Shown here: piece by piece, positions 34,288 through 47,095 of the stretch | Numbering within the stretch: position 1 is the first letter of the stretch | Layout: each line of letters begins with the position of its first letter | Source of the DNA: Erodium maritimum | Lineage: Eukaryota > Streptophyta > Magnoliopsida > Geraniales > Geraniaceae | DNA: 64,000 nucleotides | Reading direction: 5' to 3' | Assembly (NCBI GenBank): GCA_963921825.1 | Contig: OY997591.1 | Coordinates: 29,905,825 to 29,969,824 of the forward strand | Made by a program: the position numbers and the translations under genes | The notes under the pieces: model-generated | Database searches by the model: none | What the model saw: the letters and a program-made list of their open reading frames with translations, nothing else | Told to the model about the DNA's origin: nothing

Positions 34288-37200
34288 GAAGGTTCCCCTC
34301 GATACATCGGGTTCTTTCCCCTAACGGGAAAGAACATGGCTTGTGATCCAGGGTCTTTGGACAGGTTGGCCTTTCTAACAAGGAAGAACTGACGTGTGGG
34401 GGAGATAGAGCATCCTCAGCACTGGTCTTTCCTTTCCTTTTTGGTCTCTAGTATGGTTTTCGGGAGGGGTATAGTTTGGAACCGAGTGGCCTGATGAGCA
34501 CCCTAAATAGGACCAGTTAGTCCCAGTGGTCGGTCTATTATGTCGGGCTCTAGAGTCTGCCAGTCTCGGGTCTATAGGGGATCAGAGAGAAGGTATCATT
34601 TCATGTGCCCCCGCATGACAGGATGACACCAGGTGTCCCACACAGCTACATCTAAACCAGTGGTCCGGTAAACGCTCATAGGAAATATGAAATAATGTTC
34701 GTACCTTTGACTCTGTGAGTCTGAACCAAAGTTGATTCTATCAAGGTACTCCGATGTCCACGCGAATCCGGATCCTCATATAGTTTCCCCAGTTCATACC
34801 ATCTGCGTCTCCATCCACTTTTTGATAAACGCCTAAAGAGTTCCCCAAGAGAAAACCAACGCCCTTGTTGTTGGGTCTCGAGGTAGGGTTGGAGATGAAC
34901 CAACTCGCAGCGGAAAATCAATGAAAACCAAGAGACGATTAAAACCATGAAACAACTAACAAAGAATGGATTCACAAGAGAAAAATTCAGCACTAGTTCT
35001 TACCAAAACAAGAACACCGGTTAACGAATGATTGGCTTGAGTCTCCAAGACGCCTACGTATCCACATGGGAATCAAAGCCACGTAGTTCTTCTCTTTGAG
35101 GACTCAAGAACACAAACATGGAGGTGGAAACTAGCCAAACCCGAAATGGCCATGGAAGAGGGAGAGAAAATGTGTTTCCTATTCTTGTCTTGTGTTTGTT
35201 ATGTTGAAAAAAGATGAATTAAACATAACAAAACCCATACTTGTCCAACTAAAGGCATGAGACAAGTATGGTGTCAAGTAAGGTGTAAATAGGACAAAGT
35301 ATGGCAAGACAAGATTGGGTTAGGTGGTGAATCACCAACACCTTAATCCTTGTCTTGCTTACTTAGTACTAATTAATCAAGACTTGATTAATTAGTTCTA
35401 TGGGCCTTGGTTGCATGGGCCTTTCATGGGCCTCTTGGAACATGGCCCATGGCCATTTCTAACGAGGTCCCGTGATTCGCTCATCGCCTCCAAGCCTTCC
35501 ATACCGGAAATGTCCAACATTATCCGACGCGATCAATCCCAAGACTCCAAGCCTTGTCTCGATCCGTAAAGTCCTATTCACGTACGGGCACATGACCCAA
35601 AACCCAGTTTTGGTCATGTCCCGAGACAACTCCCTTTTGGCCATTCTCCATAAATGTGTCAATGAGTTTCATCCTCCGGTGTGACCCTTAGGTTTATGCA
35701 TGTCAATAGATCAACGTAAAATCCCATTTTACTTGATTATATTTAAGTGGCAACTAACGAGACTTTAGTATTGCCTGACACTACATAACGAATCGACCCT
35801 GTCGATTCTAACCTTTCCGTCGTCCTTGTCATTATCCTTTTATCTCCGATATCCTGATTGAGATAAGGCATAGAGCCGTCATCCTTATTATTCTCAATCA
35901 CCGTTCCTTGATATGTGAGATGACTGAAGATATGATACCCAGTATCATGTGCATGACCATGCTATTCTTCCAGTCACTCTCGATCAAGTGGCCGAGAACC
36001 GATATCTTTCCCATACCTTAGTATGAGGGATAAATCCCTTAGCCGTCTTTCGTGTCACTCATGTAGCCCGTCCCCAAGCCAATCCTGGCCGTTATGGAAG
36101 CCCTGTTACGGACAACGTTAGGCTCAGGTCAAACTCAGTTGTTGACTACATAGCGATCACAAAGACTCCTTGGTCTAAGGATACATGACAAGCTACAACA
36201 CTGAATATGTTCATGACTTAATCTATGGCACATATTCAGGGCGGGTCGTCCAATATCATGTCCCACATGATATCTATGATCAGACTCCGGAATCTCATTC
36301 CAATGACTAACAGAACGTAAGCCATAAAGAGCCATCTTTCATACTAGTCGCTTCTAGTGGAGCTTTGTTGACTAGGGACCCATCGAGTGTGATCTATCTC
36401 GATCTATGGTTCTATTCGCATGGTGGGCATAGATCAGAGCACACATCGATATATTACTCCAACACATGCCCTCACTAGGAGGTTTGAGACACGGGCCCAG
36501 ATAGAAAAATAAGAGAGGGTGATATCCCGAGGACGCATCTAGGGGGTGTAGGTTTGTGAGTATAACTAGTGATCTCCTGAAGGTCCAAGGTTCCCCCACA
36601 AAGACTCGTGCTCGTTCTCATGCCGATCGGAAGAAGAAGCCCACAACTCCATCCTCGAGTGGTCGAGCTACAATGTATGGTATCTTCCACAAATTCTTCA
36701 TCCAATCAACAAGTGATTTCCAGTACAACGTTCGGGAGGATAGTACCTGAGTCGTCATGGAATAGGAAAAATTCAAGCCTTGTCTGCTTAATTTTGTTGG
36801 GGGAATAATGACTTCGCGGATTCCCAGTCCACCCAAGTTGTCCCCTGGGTCATCGACCTCTTGTTGCACCGATGGGCCCTACGTGGTTTGGCCCGGTCTG
36901 TCTGGGTCCCAGATCATTAGCCTCCTGCTACCTCCGGACCCCTCATGATGTCCTAAGGCCCATACTTGGGCCCAACATCTTCCCAATCTTACTGGGATTG
37001 GGAAAACCTGGCTCGGCTCAAAGGGGGTACGAACTAGTCCAAAGGTTGCGCCTTCATTGCCCAAAATAGAACCCTTAGTCCCCTGCCTCGATCACGGCGC
37101 CACCTTCCCATTTCCACCACCGTCTGGCTCACTGTCATAGTATTGTTAGTGTCACCTCTTCTCTTCGATTCCAAGCCACCAATCGAGTTAGTCTCCTCGG

Positions 37201-37600
37201 CAGCGGATCCCCAATGTTGACTTAGTAAAACCTGAAAAAGATTCCCCATTGCGAATTGAATCAATTCGGGGGTTCCGGAGAACAACTCCTTTGTTGCTTG
37301 TGTGTTGTGATCAGAGGGGGCAGACCCTCCTTTGCGCCGTTGTGACCACATGAGGGCGAGGACCCCGTGCCTACACCCTACGTACTAGGGCTTGGGACAG
37401 CCCCGATGCTCTGGTCCTTCTGATCATCGAACCCCCCACGATGGCCGGATTAGACGTCGCCTTGGCCGAGAAGACCATATCCTTCGGAACTCTTGTCCCC
37501 TCCTCGAACGGGCCGATGACTTGCGCCGAGAGAGGAGAATCACCAATCGAACCTAGACAATAAAGTGTTTGGGTCACTGTTTGACCCTTGGAGGAGACCT
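34288..37600 (-). pseudogene. LINE L-C ORF1 (DUF4283 and zinc knuckle), decayed
   Basis: Pieces at 37600-36465 and 34868-34288 read in order once the LTR between them is ignored. Landmarks are VDWMKNLWKIPYIVARPLED (about 36690), the EPWTFRRSLVIL block, then GNYMRIRIRVDI-like and ERLPDHWFRCSCVGHLVSSC sequence. The usual knuckle is CX2CX4HX4C; here the first spacing is CXC, so it is probably broken. Several frame changes are needed. Confidence 0.55.
34869..36464 (-). repeat. LTR copy 2 of the TGTTGG family (solo LTR)
   Basis: Reads TGTTGGAGTAATATATCG...CCTCGAGACCCAACA on the minus strand, 1596 bp. Flanking sequence on both sides is L-C ORF1, so this is a solo LTR. The adjacent five bases (GCATG before, ACAAG after, minus strand) agree at three of five and may be a worn target duplication. 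No coding sequence. It lacks the 92-bp extension seen in copies 3 and 4. Confidence 0.7.
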
Positions 37601-38015
37601 TGAGACCCTATTGTCGTCGTTTATAAAGATTGTGAGATCTAAAAAAACTATAAACCCTATCCGCCCAAACGAGAGAAAATGAGAGCTATAGTGAGGACTA
37701 CAAATACTATATAGCAATCATGTTTTATTTGTAGTAGTATTTGAATTTTTTTGAGTAAATACGAAACATTTTATTTGAATGTCGGCAATAAGGATATGAT
37801 GAAATAGCTCCGATATAAACCCTCATTGTCATTCCCAGACAGGAGAAGAACATGTTGCACTGCCAAGCTAGTGAGCTGCTTTGTTCGTTGTTCGTTTTAC
37901 AAAATCAGGTTGCACGTCCTAGAGTCTAGATAAAAGGGAAATACAATCGCTAGCGACTATCCCTATAGGAGAAGATGATCTTCTCTTTTTTTTATCATAT
38001 CCATTATGACCTTAC

Positions 38016-39703
38016 TGTTAGTCTTAGTTCCCGTAGTTCAATCCTAAATGTCCAAATGAATATATCATCGTTAGCAAAAAAATAATAATGGCTATATATT
38101 ACTTATATGTTGGAGTAATATATCGATGTGTGCTCTGATCTATGATCACAATACGAAAAGAACCATAGATCAAGATAGATCACACTCATGGGTCCCTAGT
38201 CAACAAAGCTTCACTAGAAGCGACTAGTATGAAAGATCGATCTTTATGGCTTACGTTCTATTAGTCATTGGAATGAGATTCCGGAGTCTGATCATAGATA
38301 TCATGTGGGACATGATATTGGACGACCCGACATGAGTATGTGCCATAGATCAAGTCATGAACATATTCATTGTCGTAGCTTTTCATGTATCCTTAGACCA
38401 AGGAGTATTTGTGATCGCAATGCAGTAAATAACCGATTTTTACCTGAGCTAACGTTTTCCGTCACAGGGCTTCCATAACGGCCAGGATTGGCTTAGGGAC
38501 GGGCTACATGAGTGACACGAAAGGCGGCTAAGGGATTTATCCCTCATACTGAGGTATGGGAAAGATATCGGTTCTCGGCCGCTTGATCGAGAGTGACTTG
38601 AAATCGATAGGGTCGATTCTTTATGAAGTGTCAGGAAATACTAAAGTCTCGTTAGTTGACACTTAAATAAGATCAAGTAAAATGGGATTTTACGTTGATC
38701 CATTGACATGCATAAATCTAAGGGTCACACAAAAGGATGAAACTTATTTACACATTTATGGAGAATGGCCAACCGGGAAGTTTACACGAGACATGAACAA
38801 AAACTAGGTCTTGGGTCATGTGCCCATAAGTAAATAGGACTTTACGGATCGATTGGAGTCTTGGGAATGATCGCGTCGAATAATGTTGGACGTATCCGGT
38901 ATGGAAGGTTTGGGAGGCGATGAGTGCATCACGAGACCTCGTTGGGAATGGTCATGAGCCTTCTCCTGCGAGGCCCATGAATGACCCATGTCAACCAAGG
39001 CCCATGGAAATAATTAATTAGCACTAAGTATGGAAGACATGGATTACAGTGTTGGTGATTCATCACCTAACCACATCATGTCCACCCATACTTAACACCA
39101 TACTTGTCCTATTTACGCTATACTTCTCTACACCATATTTTTCCTTTATTGCTGGTTTATTATGTTGATGAAAGACATGCTTCATGTCATCTTATTCAAT
39201 ATAACAAAACACAAGACAAGAAAGAAAGATGAACTTCTCCTTCTTCTCTCTACAAGGCATCTCTCAATTTTTGGTGTTCTTGAGTTTTCTTCAAAATAAC
39301 TACATGGATTTGATTCCTAGGAGGATACGTAGGCGTCTTGGAGACTCAGTCCGGTCATCTTTTCTTGGTGTTCTTGAACAAATAGAGAAGAAAAAGGTGC
39401 ATAATTTCTGCACTGTTTCTGTTCCGACCAGCCACCTTCAAGACCTCGATCGGAGGTTCATCCGAGGTCTGATGAAGATTATTTTTTAAGTGAATACTCT
39501 TCACATATTGGTCTTTAAAGTGAACGGTGGAATTTGGATTTCAACGGTTCGTTATTTAGATAAACGAGCTGAAAGTTGATTCACTTCATTTATTTCGTTT
39601 TGGTCTTGTGTATCTAATCTTTGGTAGTTTTTCCTTGCATGGTCTCGGGTTTTATTTGCTTCCGCTGCGAGTATGTGTTCATACCCTCCACCGAGACCCA
39701 ACA
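38016..39703 (+). repeat. LTR copy 3 (solo LTR with 92-bp extension)
   Basis: Target duplication CTTAC at 38011-38015 and 39704-39708. It begins TGTTAGTCTTAG, reaches TGTTGGAGTAATATATCG at 38108, and ends CGAGACCCAACA at 39703; 1688 bp. Inserted into the RNase H region of L-D. An 86-codon frame at 39229-39489 is probably chance. Confidence 0.8.
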
Positions 39704-40134
39704 CTTACAATCACTTCGAATGATGAATTTCTATTGAGGACTCCGGATTGCCCATTGTAGGGCATCCCTTATAGCATAGGCTTCCACCAATTCCGAATCT
39801 TGGGGGCACCGAAAAGAGGAGGATCTTGCCTTCTTGATCCGGCCTGTATCGTCTCTACACACCCAGCCTGTGCCTAGTTTTCATGTTGCTTCAAAAGTGC
39901 TCCATCCGTATTAATAGCCCAGGAGCCTTGAGGTGGGTAGGACCATCTGGTTTCTGCTCCTTGGACCACTGGATTGGGGTTAGAATTTCCAACCCTTTAT
40001 CGTACATTCGCTTCCACCCAACCTACATTCAGGCATGTGGACGAGGAATGAATTGATTCTACTACCGGCGTAATGTCATCCCACACCTTCTTGTTTATGG
40101 CCTTCCAGATTTCCCATAATAGGAAACCTACCTC

Positions 40135-40585
40135 TCCCCCTTTATTCGACGGCGCACGTGTCGACCTTCTGACGCGCCACGCTGTTCTTCACGGGGATGG
40201 CTTGCCACGTGTCGGAATGAGGATCTCTGATGGCTGGGGTGGTGGCGCCACGTGTCAGGTCCTGGCGCAATCTCCAATTTTGCTCCTATTTCGCTCGCTC
40301 CGGGTTCGTTTGAGCTCCGATTGATCTCGTTCTTGGGCCAAAAAATTCCTATTTTCAAGACCTACAAAACAAGATCAATCATGAATATATTTCAGAGCGA
40401 ACAAAATCGACCCTCTATACGGTCCACAAGCACGAAACACCCAAAATACGCCAAATATCCATCGAAACACTAAACACACCGAGGAGAACAATTATTTATG
40501 ATAAACCTAACTATATGATAGGAAACAGGACTAAAATCCTATATAACTCATTAAAATGTGGCCCCTTGATGTGTTAAAATGCACC
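40135..40585. other. Unidentified insertion inside L-D
   Basis: Compared with the matching part of L-G (about 53020-53120), L-D carries about 450 extra bases. They contain CACGTGTC three times (40155, 40206, 40249) and then an AT-rich half with AAAACAAGATCAATCATG. It resembles a fragment of an LTR element, but I cannot name it. Confidence 0.45.
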
Positions 40586-43508
40586 TGCATCAGTACCTAT
40601 TCAATAAAGTCCCCCTCTTCATTGGGGAGGGACAGACCGCTCCTTCTCCAGCAAGCTAAAGCCACCGGACAAGTGACCAATAGATGCATTTATAATTCCT
40701 CTCCTCCTTGACAGACAGGGCAGGTCGTTACTATGTCTACCCTTTTAGTTCTAAGTCTAGTTGCCACTGGGAGGCATCCCGCGCAGGTTCGCCAAAGAAA
40801 ATTATGGACTTTTGGAAGGACATCGAGGCCCTATTATAGTCGGACGGGTGTCTGAGGAAGTGACTGAAAGTGGTTGTCCTTGATTGAACAAACCATAAGC
40901 CGATTTGACTGAGTATTGTCCTAGTTGTTCTCCTAACCAGTACCACGAGTCTGAACTCGCCGTGGTACTAATTGGAACTGAAAGAATGGCAAGATTTTCC
41001 CTCTCGTTGAAGAGCTCCTGAATCTTTCCCTCGTCCCAATTTCTTGAATTTGGTATCATAAGTCCTGATACATTTAGATGTTCCACCTCTACCCTTAACG
41101 ATCTGATCCAAGGGTTCAACCCAATGATCCACGGATGACGAAGGACTGAGGTCGAGATTCCTGGTCTAATAATCTTCGAGCCCGTTGTTTTACCAACCCT
41201 TGTGCTGACAAAAGACTTTGCCAAACAAAGCTCTGATTGAGGATTTTCTTTGCCTCCAAAGCTGAAGTATCCCGGAAATATCTAGCCTTTAACACCCTTG
41301 CCACGAGACTAGATTCCTCCGTTGTTATCTTCCACAGCTGTTTACCCAACAAAGTCGTATTGAAATCTTACAGGTTCCGAAAGCCCAGACCTCCCATTTC
41401 CTTTGGATGAGACATCGTCGACCATGATTACCAAATGATCGGATTATCATTTCCTCCTGATGCCTTCTACCAGAACCTCGCCAAGGCCACGTTTATATTA
41501 TCTATCGTACCTTGCAGGAGTCTCATGTCACTCATTGCATAAGTCGGTACAGCTTGGAGTACCGACTTTACTAGTACTTCCTTTCTTGCCTCGTTTAACA
41601 GTATACTGTCCCATCTTTGAATCCTTCTTAGGATCCTGTCTAAGATATACTATAAGCTCTTCTTCTTGCTACGTCCCATCAAGTTAGGAACCCCTAGATA
41701 TGGGGATGGGGTCTGAAGCTCTGGAATTCCCAGTAAATGTGTCCCTTCCCCACTAGCATCGACATGGGTATTGGTGCTAAAGAACAGTGACGATTTATGA
41801 AGGTTGACAATCTACCCTGAAGCTTCCTCAAATATTCTGAGGTAGTTTTTGACTCTCCCCAATACAATGTGTGATGCTTTGCAGAACACATATCAATCGT
41901 CTACAAAGAATAAATGAGTAATTGAGGGTGCTAAAGGCGCAATACTGACCCCATGAAGCAGTCCCTGGCTCTCTACCGTATGTAGAAGATGAGCTAATCC
42001 TTCCATACAAAACAGGAACATATAGGGGGACAAGGGGTCCACATAGTGAAAGCCCCTTTTTGGTTGAACAAACCCCACCTGCCGACCCCCTTCCACTATA
42101 TTATAGGTAACTGAGTAGGTACACCGACATAGCAAAAAGATCCAATCTTCTCGGAATCCAAATGCCCTTATCATATCCCATATAAATCTTCATCCTACCC
42201 TGTCATACGCCTTTCTCATATCCAGCTTTAAAGCTACCCAACCTTCTCGTCCTTTCTTCTTATTCTTCATGAAGTGCAGGGTTTCGAAGGAAAGAATAAT
42301 ATTATCTTTTATTGAGCGTCCCGCGACAAAATCTCCTTGCGTGGACGAAATGATCCCAACCAAGGTACCTTTAAGACGATTAGCCGCTACTTTTGACACG
42401 ATTTTGAAAAGCACATTGCATAATGCAATGGGTCTCAGATCATTTAGGCTCACATGCTTCTCCACCTTCGGGATAAGTACCAGAGTCGTTTGATTGAGAG
42501 AGGGCGGAACCTCCCCCCAACCCCTTCAAAAATCTGTCGGACACAAGACGTAACGTCTTCCCCGGCCATGAACCAATATTTTTGGTAAAAGAAAGGATTG
42601 AGCCCATCTGGTCCTAGAGACTTGTTGGGTCCCATTGAGAAGGTGGCATCTCTAACCTCTTCTGACGTGACTGAGGCCAGAAGCGCATCATTCTGGCTAT
42701 CCGTGATTTGTTGAGCAAACTGATGCAACCAAGAACCCCTCGATCTGTCTGACCTTTTTGACAACGCTTTGTAGAAGGATAGAATGTGGTCTCCTAGTCC
42801 CATTTCCCATGTCAGCACCGAACCATCTACGTCCTTCAGCTCTGTCACTTTGTTGATTTTCCTCCTTTGAGAGGATGAAGCTTGGAAGAATTTTGTATTA
42901 CGGTTTGTCATCCAGTGTTGCTTTGCTCTCTGTCTCCAGAAAGCCCATTTCTTGTCTAGAGCTTTATTGTATTGGATTTATAAAGCCCTCCGTTTACGAA
43001 TGTTTGTACGGTCTCCTCTGTCATTCAACCATAAATTATCTTTTTCAAGCCTAGATACCTTCCGGGAAAGGGCATTGTAATCTTCCTTCCCCCATTTGTC
43101 CAATGCTTCTCCCGTCTCTTTTGTTTTGTCGTGAATGGATCAGTTATCCGGTTCCCCCCATACATTTTGGATCAGGTGTCCGCATTCTTGATCCTCTACC
43201 CAAATGTTCTCAAAACGAAAGTATCGTGAGCTCGTAGGTTCCACTCTTTTTTCTGTATCGAAGATGATAGGTAGGTGGTCCGAAGTGGACATACCCATAT
43301 TGTCCAGGTGTGCATGAGGCCACACCTGATTAAGGCCCGGAGATACAAAGGCTCGATCTAATTGGACCTCCATCCTTGTAGTCGGTATGCTTCCGTTGGT
43401 CCAAGTATACTCATACCCTTGTAATGGTACGTCATGTATCCCCAAGTCACCTACAACATCCCTAAAAGAGGTGATAAGCGCTTCGGGGTAAGGATTACCC
43501 CCTCTCTT

Positions 43509-45166
43509 TGTTGGGTCTCGAGGTAGGATTGGAGATGAACCAACTCGCAGTGGAAAATCAATGAAAACCAAGAGACGATTAAAACCAAGAGAAAAATTCA
43601 GCACTATTTCTTACCAAAACAAGAACACCGGGTACTGAATGATTGGCTTGAGTCTCCAAGACACCTACGTATCCACATGGGAATCAAAGCCACGTCGTTC
43701 TTCTGTTTGAGGACTCAAGAACACAAAAATGGAGGTGGGAGCTTGCCTTGCCGAAATTGCAAGGGAGAGGAGGAAGAAATTGTGTTTCTTATTCTTGTCT
43801 TGTGTTTGTTATGTTGAAAAAAGATGACTTAAACATAACAAATCTCATACTTGTCCAACTAAAGTTATGGGACAAGCATGGTGACAAGTAAGGTGTAAAT
43901 AGGACAAAGTATGGCTAGACAAGATGGGGTTAGGTGGTGAATCACCAACACCTTAATCATTGTCATGCTTACTTAGTACTAATTAATCAAGACTTGATTA
44001 ATTAGTTCTATGGGCCTTGGTTGCATGGGCCTTTCATGGGCCTCTTGGAACATGGTCCGTGGCCACTTCCAACGAGGTCCCGTGATTCGCTCATCGCCTC
44101 CAAGCCTTCCATACCGGAAATGTCCAACATTATCCGACGTGATCAATCCCAAGACTCCAAGCCTTGTCTCGATTCGTAATGTCCTATTCACTTACGAGCA
44201 CATGACCCAAAACCCAGTTTTGATCATGTCCCGAGACAACTCCCTTTTGGCCATTCTCCATAAATGTGTCAATGAGTTTCACCCTCCGGTGTGACCCATA
44301 GGTTTATGCATGTCTATAGGTCAACGTAAAATCCCATTTTACTTGATCCTAAATAACTGGAAACTAACAAGACTTTAGTATTTCCTGACACTACATAACG
44401 AATCGACCCTATCGATTCTAACCTTTCCGTCGTCTATGTCACTATCCTTTTATCTCTGATATCCTGATTGAGATAAGGCATAGAGTCGTCATCCTTATTA
44501 TTCTCAATCACCGTTCCTTGATATGTGAGATGACTGAATATATGATACCCAGTATCATGTGCATGGTCATGCTATTCTTTCAGTCACTCTCGATCAAGCG
44601 GCCGAAAACCGATATCTTTCCCATACCTTAGTATGAGGGATAAATCCCTTAGCCGTCTTTCGTGTCACTCATGTAGCCCGTCCCCAAGCCAATCTTGGCC
44701 GTTATGGAAGCCCTGTTATGGACAACGTTAGGCTCAGGTCAAACTCAGTTGTTGACTACATAGTAATCACAAAGATTCCTTGGTCTAAGGATACACGACA
44801 AGTTACGACACTGAATATGTTCATGACTTAATATATGGCACATATTTAGGGCGGGTCGTCCAATATCATGTCCCGCATGATATCTATGATCAGACTCCGG
44901 AATCCCATTCCAATGACTAACAGATAGTAAGCCATAAAGAGCCATCTTTCATACTAGTCGCTGCTAGTGAAGCTTTATTGACTAGGGACCCATCGAGTGT
45001 GATCTATCTTGATATATGGTTCAATTCTCTTTGTAGGCATAGATCAGAGCACACATCGATATATTACTCCAACACATAAGTAATATAAAGCCGCTTTAAT
45101 TTTATTGCTAACGATGATATATAGATTTGGACATTTAGGATTGAACTACGGGCACTAAGACTAACA
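43509..45166 (-). repeat. LTR copy 4 (solo LTR with 92-bp extension)
   Basis: Target duplication CTCTT at 43504-43508 and 45167-45171. On the minus strand it starts TGTTAGTCTTAGTGCC, reaches TGTTGGAGTAATATATCG at 45074, and ends CCAACA at 43509; 1658 bp. Inserted in the endonuclease domain of L-D, opposite in direction to copy 3. Confidence 0.82.
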
Positions 45167-46246
45167 CTCTTTTCTCTCTGATTAAGGATGTCGTTGAAAT
45201 CTCCCGTCATCACCCATTCTTCTCCTGATACCCGTGTTTACCCCAGTAGTCGGAGTAAATCCCAGGTTGCCCCGCGAAGCTCTCTATTCGCCTCCCCGTA
45301 GATACCCGAGAAATGGAAGGCCTCGATTCTTGTCCCTTGAATAACCCCGTCGATAAACTAATGACCCGAGTCTCTTAGCAGGAATTGCACCTCGTATGTC
45401 CATAGCAGCATCAAACCCCATTTGTGGCCCTGTGATTGTTCCTCGCAGCCCCTTATAAACCTAATTCTAATTTCAAAGTCACCAGTCATCCCATCTTATC
45501 CAACGTTTCGTAGAGAAAAATGAGCTGAGGTTTTCGTCGACGAATTACCACCTTCAAGTACTCCACCGAGGCTTGTTTACCCAAACCTCTATAGTTCTTG
45601 AACATTACTTTCATGTTGTATGAAGAAGAAAACCTAGGCTTCTGCCCACCTTACACCGGTGGGATAAACTAGCGCCCGACCTCGAGAAAAAGACTTCAGG
45701 CCCGAGATTCCTTACTTGCTTGTGGTAGAGGGAAATTGGCCTCCTTGATCAAAAGAGACCCCATGATGGACCAAGTACCGAAATTGGGATTTTCCCCAAC
45801 CAAAACAAGAAAAACCTCCTCAGCATTCTATCCCTGATCCTCTTCTAAGGCCACACGGCCTTGCAAAACTCGCCAGTAACAACGGCAAAAACAGGTCTCA
45901 CCCTCGCCATAAACCGCTACTGTCCAGCAGCAATTTCAGCACAACAGATCAGGAACCAAAGTTCTATCGGATAGGGGCTACACGGACGTCGGAATCACAC
46001 CCAAACCATCCTTACCAAAACTAGAGAAATCTAGATCTACACAGTCCACATCTATTTCAGAGAAAAGCGATTATGGAGAATACCTCAGGTGCTGCGTAAG
46101 AGAGTCGGCGAGCCCTTTCATCCATCGGTCTTAATGCCCTTGCTCACCGGAGATCGGAGCTCGAAGAGTTACTGTCGCCACTCGAGCCTAGGCCGGCTCA
46201 GATTAGAAACAATGTTTAGATATACATATTTCTTAGTTATAAATTA

Positions 46247-46674
46247 GGGTAAACTACACATGCATACCCTGAAGTTAACACGTTTAACCGATGGTTACCC
46301 TGAAGTTCAAAAACTACTGATGCATACCTTGAAGTTACAACTTGTAACTAGAAACCTCTTCCGTCAGTTAAAATGACAAAAATACCCTCAGTGATTTTTT
46401 AAATAGTTTTTTTAAAAATAAAACTGAAGTGATTTTTAAATAAAAATGAAGTCATTTAATAAGTATATATATATATATATATATATATATAACAAAAGTG
46501 ATTTTTAAAAAATAATTATTGAAGTGTAGTTGAGGGTATTCTTGTCATTTTAGCTGACGGAGGGGTTTCCAGTTACAAGTTGTAACTTCAGGATATACAT
46601 CAGTAGTTTTTGAACTTCAAGATAACCATCGCTTAAACATGCCAACTTAAAGACTGTCATTTGTACTTTACTCT
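46247..46674. mobile_element. Foldback MITE with about 130-bp terminal inverted repeats
   Basis: The left end GGGTAAACTACACATG and the complement of the right end, AGAGTAAAGTACAAATG, begin arms that match over about 130 bp with some 15 percent difference, through GTTCAAAAACTACTGATG and ACAACTTGTAACT. An 8-bp target duplication ATAAATTA lies at 46239-46246 and 46675-46682. The centre holds a TA microsatellite (46465-46490). Ends and duplication suggest a Mutator- or hAT-type MITE. No coding sequence. Confidence 0.8.
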
Positions 46675-46682
46675 ATAAATTA

Positions 46683-46931
46683 CACTTATTACTAACGTAG
46701 TGATATTTGATTGTGTAAGTTGTTTGCCAGCGCAAATGTGTAGTGTAGCCGTGTATGTGAAGGTGTGCAATGAAAAACATATTTTTGAATTGTTTCATTG
46801 CACTTTCAATGTGCATCCTTCCAATATCACCCAGATATATGCAAATGAAAAAACTGTATTTTCTTTCTTTACTAGTTGAAATTTGTGAGGAAATATCCAT
46901 TAATTGAACTTCAAGTAACAGACAACAACGA
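46683..46931. other. Intergenic, no gene seen
   Basis: A 93-codon minus frame (46954-46673) overlaps the MITE edge and lacks any recognisable domain. Nothing else is assigned. Confidence 0.4.
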
Positions 46932-47072
46932 GGCCCATTATGTGGTAAATCCAAAATAAGTAACTCGGGTTAGTTTGGACAAAGAGGCCCATTAGTTGAC
47001 GTATAAACGGCCCTTTTGGAAGCACAATAAGCCCACATCGCTGAAGGAAAAGACGACGTCGCGCTTCTTAAA
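46932..47072 (+). promoter_or_regulatory. Pol III type 3 (U6-like) promoter arrangement
   Basis: Two identical GGCCCATTA boxes (46932-46940, 46986-46994), as found upstream of plant U6 genes, precede AAGCCCACATCG (47029-47040), one base off the upstream sequence element. Exactly 24 nt follow, then TTCTTAAA at 47065-47072 where a TATA box belongs. The 24-nt spacing is that of Pol III-type plant snRNA genes; Pol II types have about 33. The TATA is degenerate. Confidence 0.4.
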
Positions 47073-47095
47073 CTGGCTTGCTGGCCTTCCATCTG

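Larger units (their letters stand above)
33289..37690 (-). mobile_element. LINE L-C: ORF1-only element split by two LTR insertions
   Basis: Minus-strand pieces are 37690-36465, 34868-34288 and about 33520-33289, with a poly(A) end at about 33282-33289. Between them sit LTR copies 36464-34869 and 34287-33520. The first piece carries a DUF4283 region (ending ERARVFVGEPWTFRRSLVIL, about 36580). The second continues it with a zinc-knuckle-like CSCVGHLVSSC (about 34640). Total LINE length is about 2.0 kb with no ORF2 sequence. The boundaries at 37690 and 33289 are approximate. Confidence 0.6.
37780..45614 (-). pseudogene. LINE L-D ORF2 (endonuclease-RT-RNase H), decayed
   Basis: Starts at the ATG at 45614 where the usual WNCRG is YRG. 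Endonuclease landmarks include TSDHLPIIFDTEKR (about 43270). RT pieces include VALKLDMRKAYDRVG (about 42200), FFVDD near 41900 where FADD is usual, followed by a stop. The zinc region is at 41350-40600. An RNase H start with an intact INTDGAL motif is near 39920. Its remainder resumes beyond the LTR at 38010. Many stops and frame changes are present. Confidence 0.7.
37745..46215 (-). mobile_element. LINE L-D: ORF2-only element with two solo LTR insertions
   Basis: Minus-strand order: 5' UTR (about 46215-45615), endonuclease (45614-45172, then 43503-43130 after an LTR), RT (42911-41700), zinc region (41350-40600), RNase H (about 39960-39709, then 38010-37780 after a second LTR), and tail near 37750. 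A foreign segment of about 450 bp lies at 40135-40585. No ORF1 precedes ORF2. It is of the same family as L-G. No target duplication was found; the ends are approximate. Confidence 0.75.

Noticed and set aside
40073-40473. Small frames at 40073-40473 as a gene
   Set aside because: They cross the boundary of a foreign segment inside a dead LINE and have no domain.
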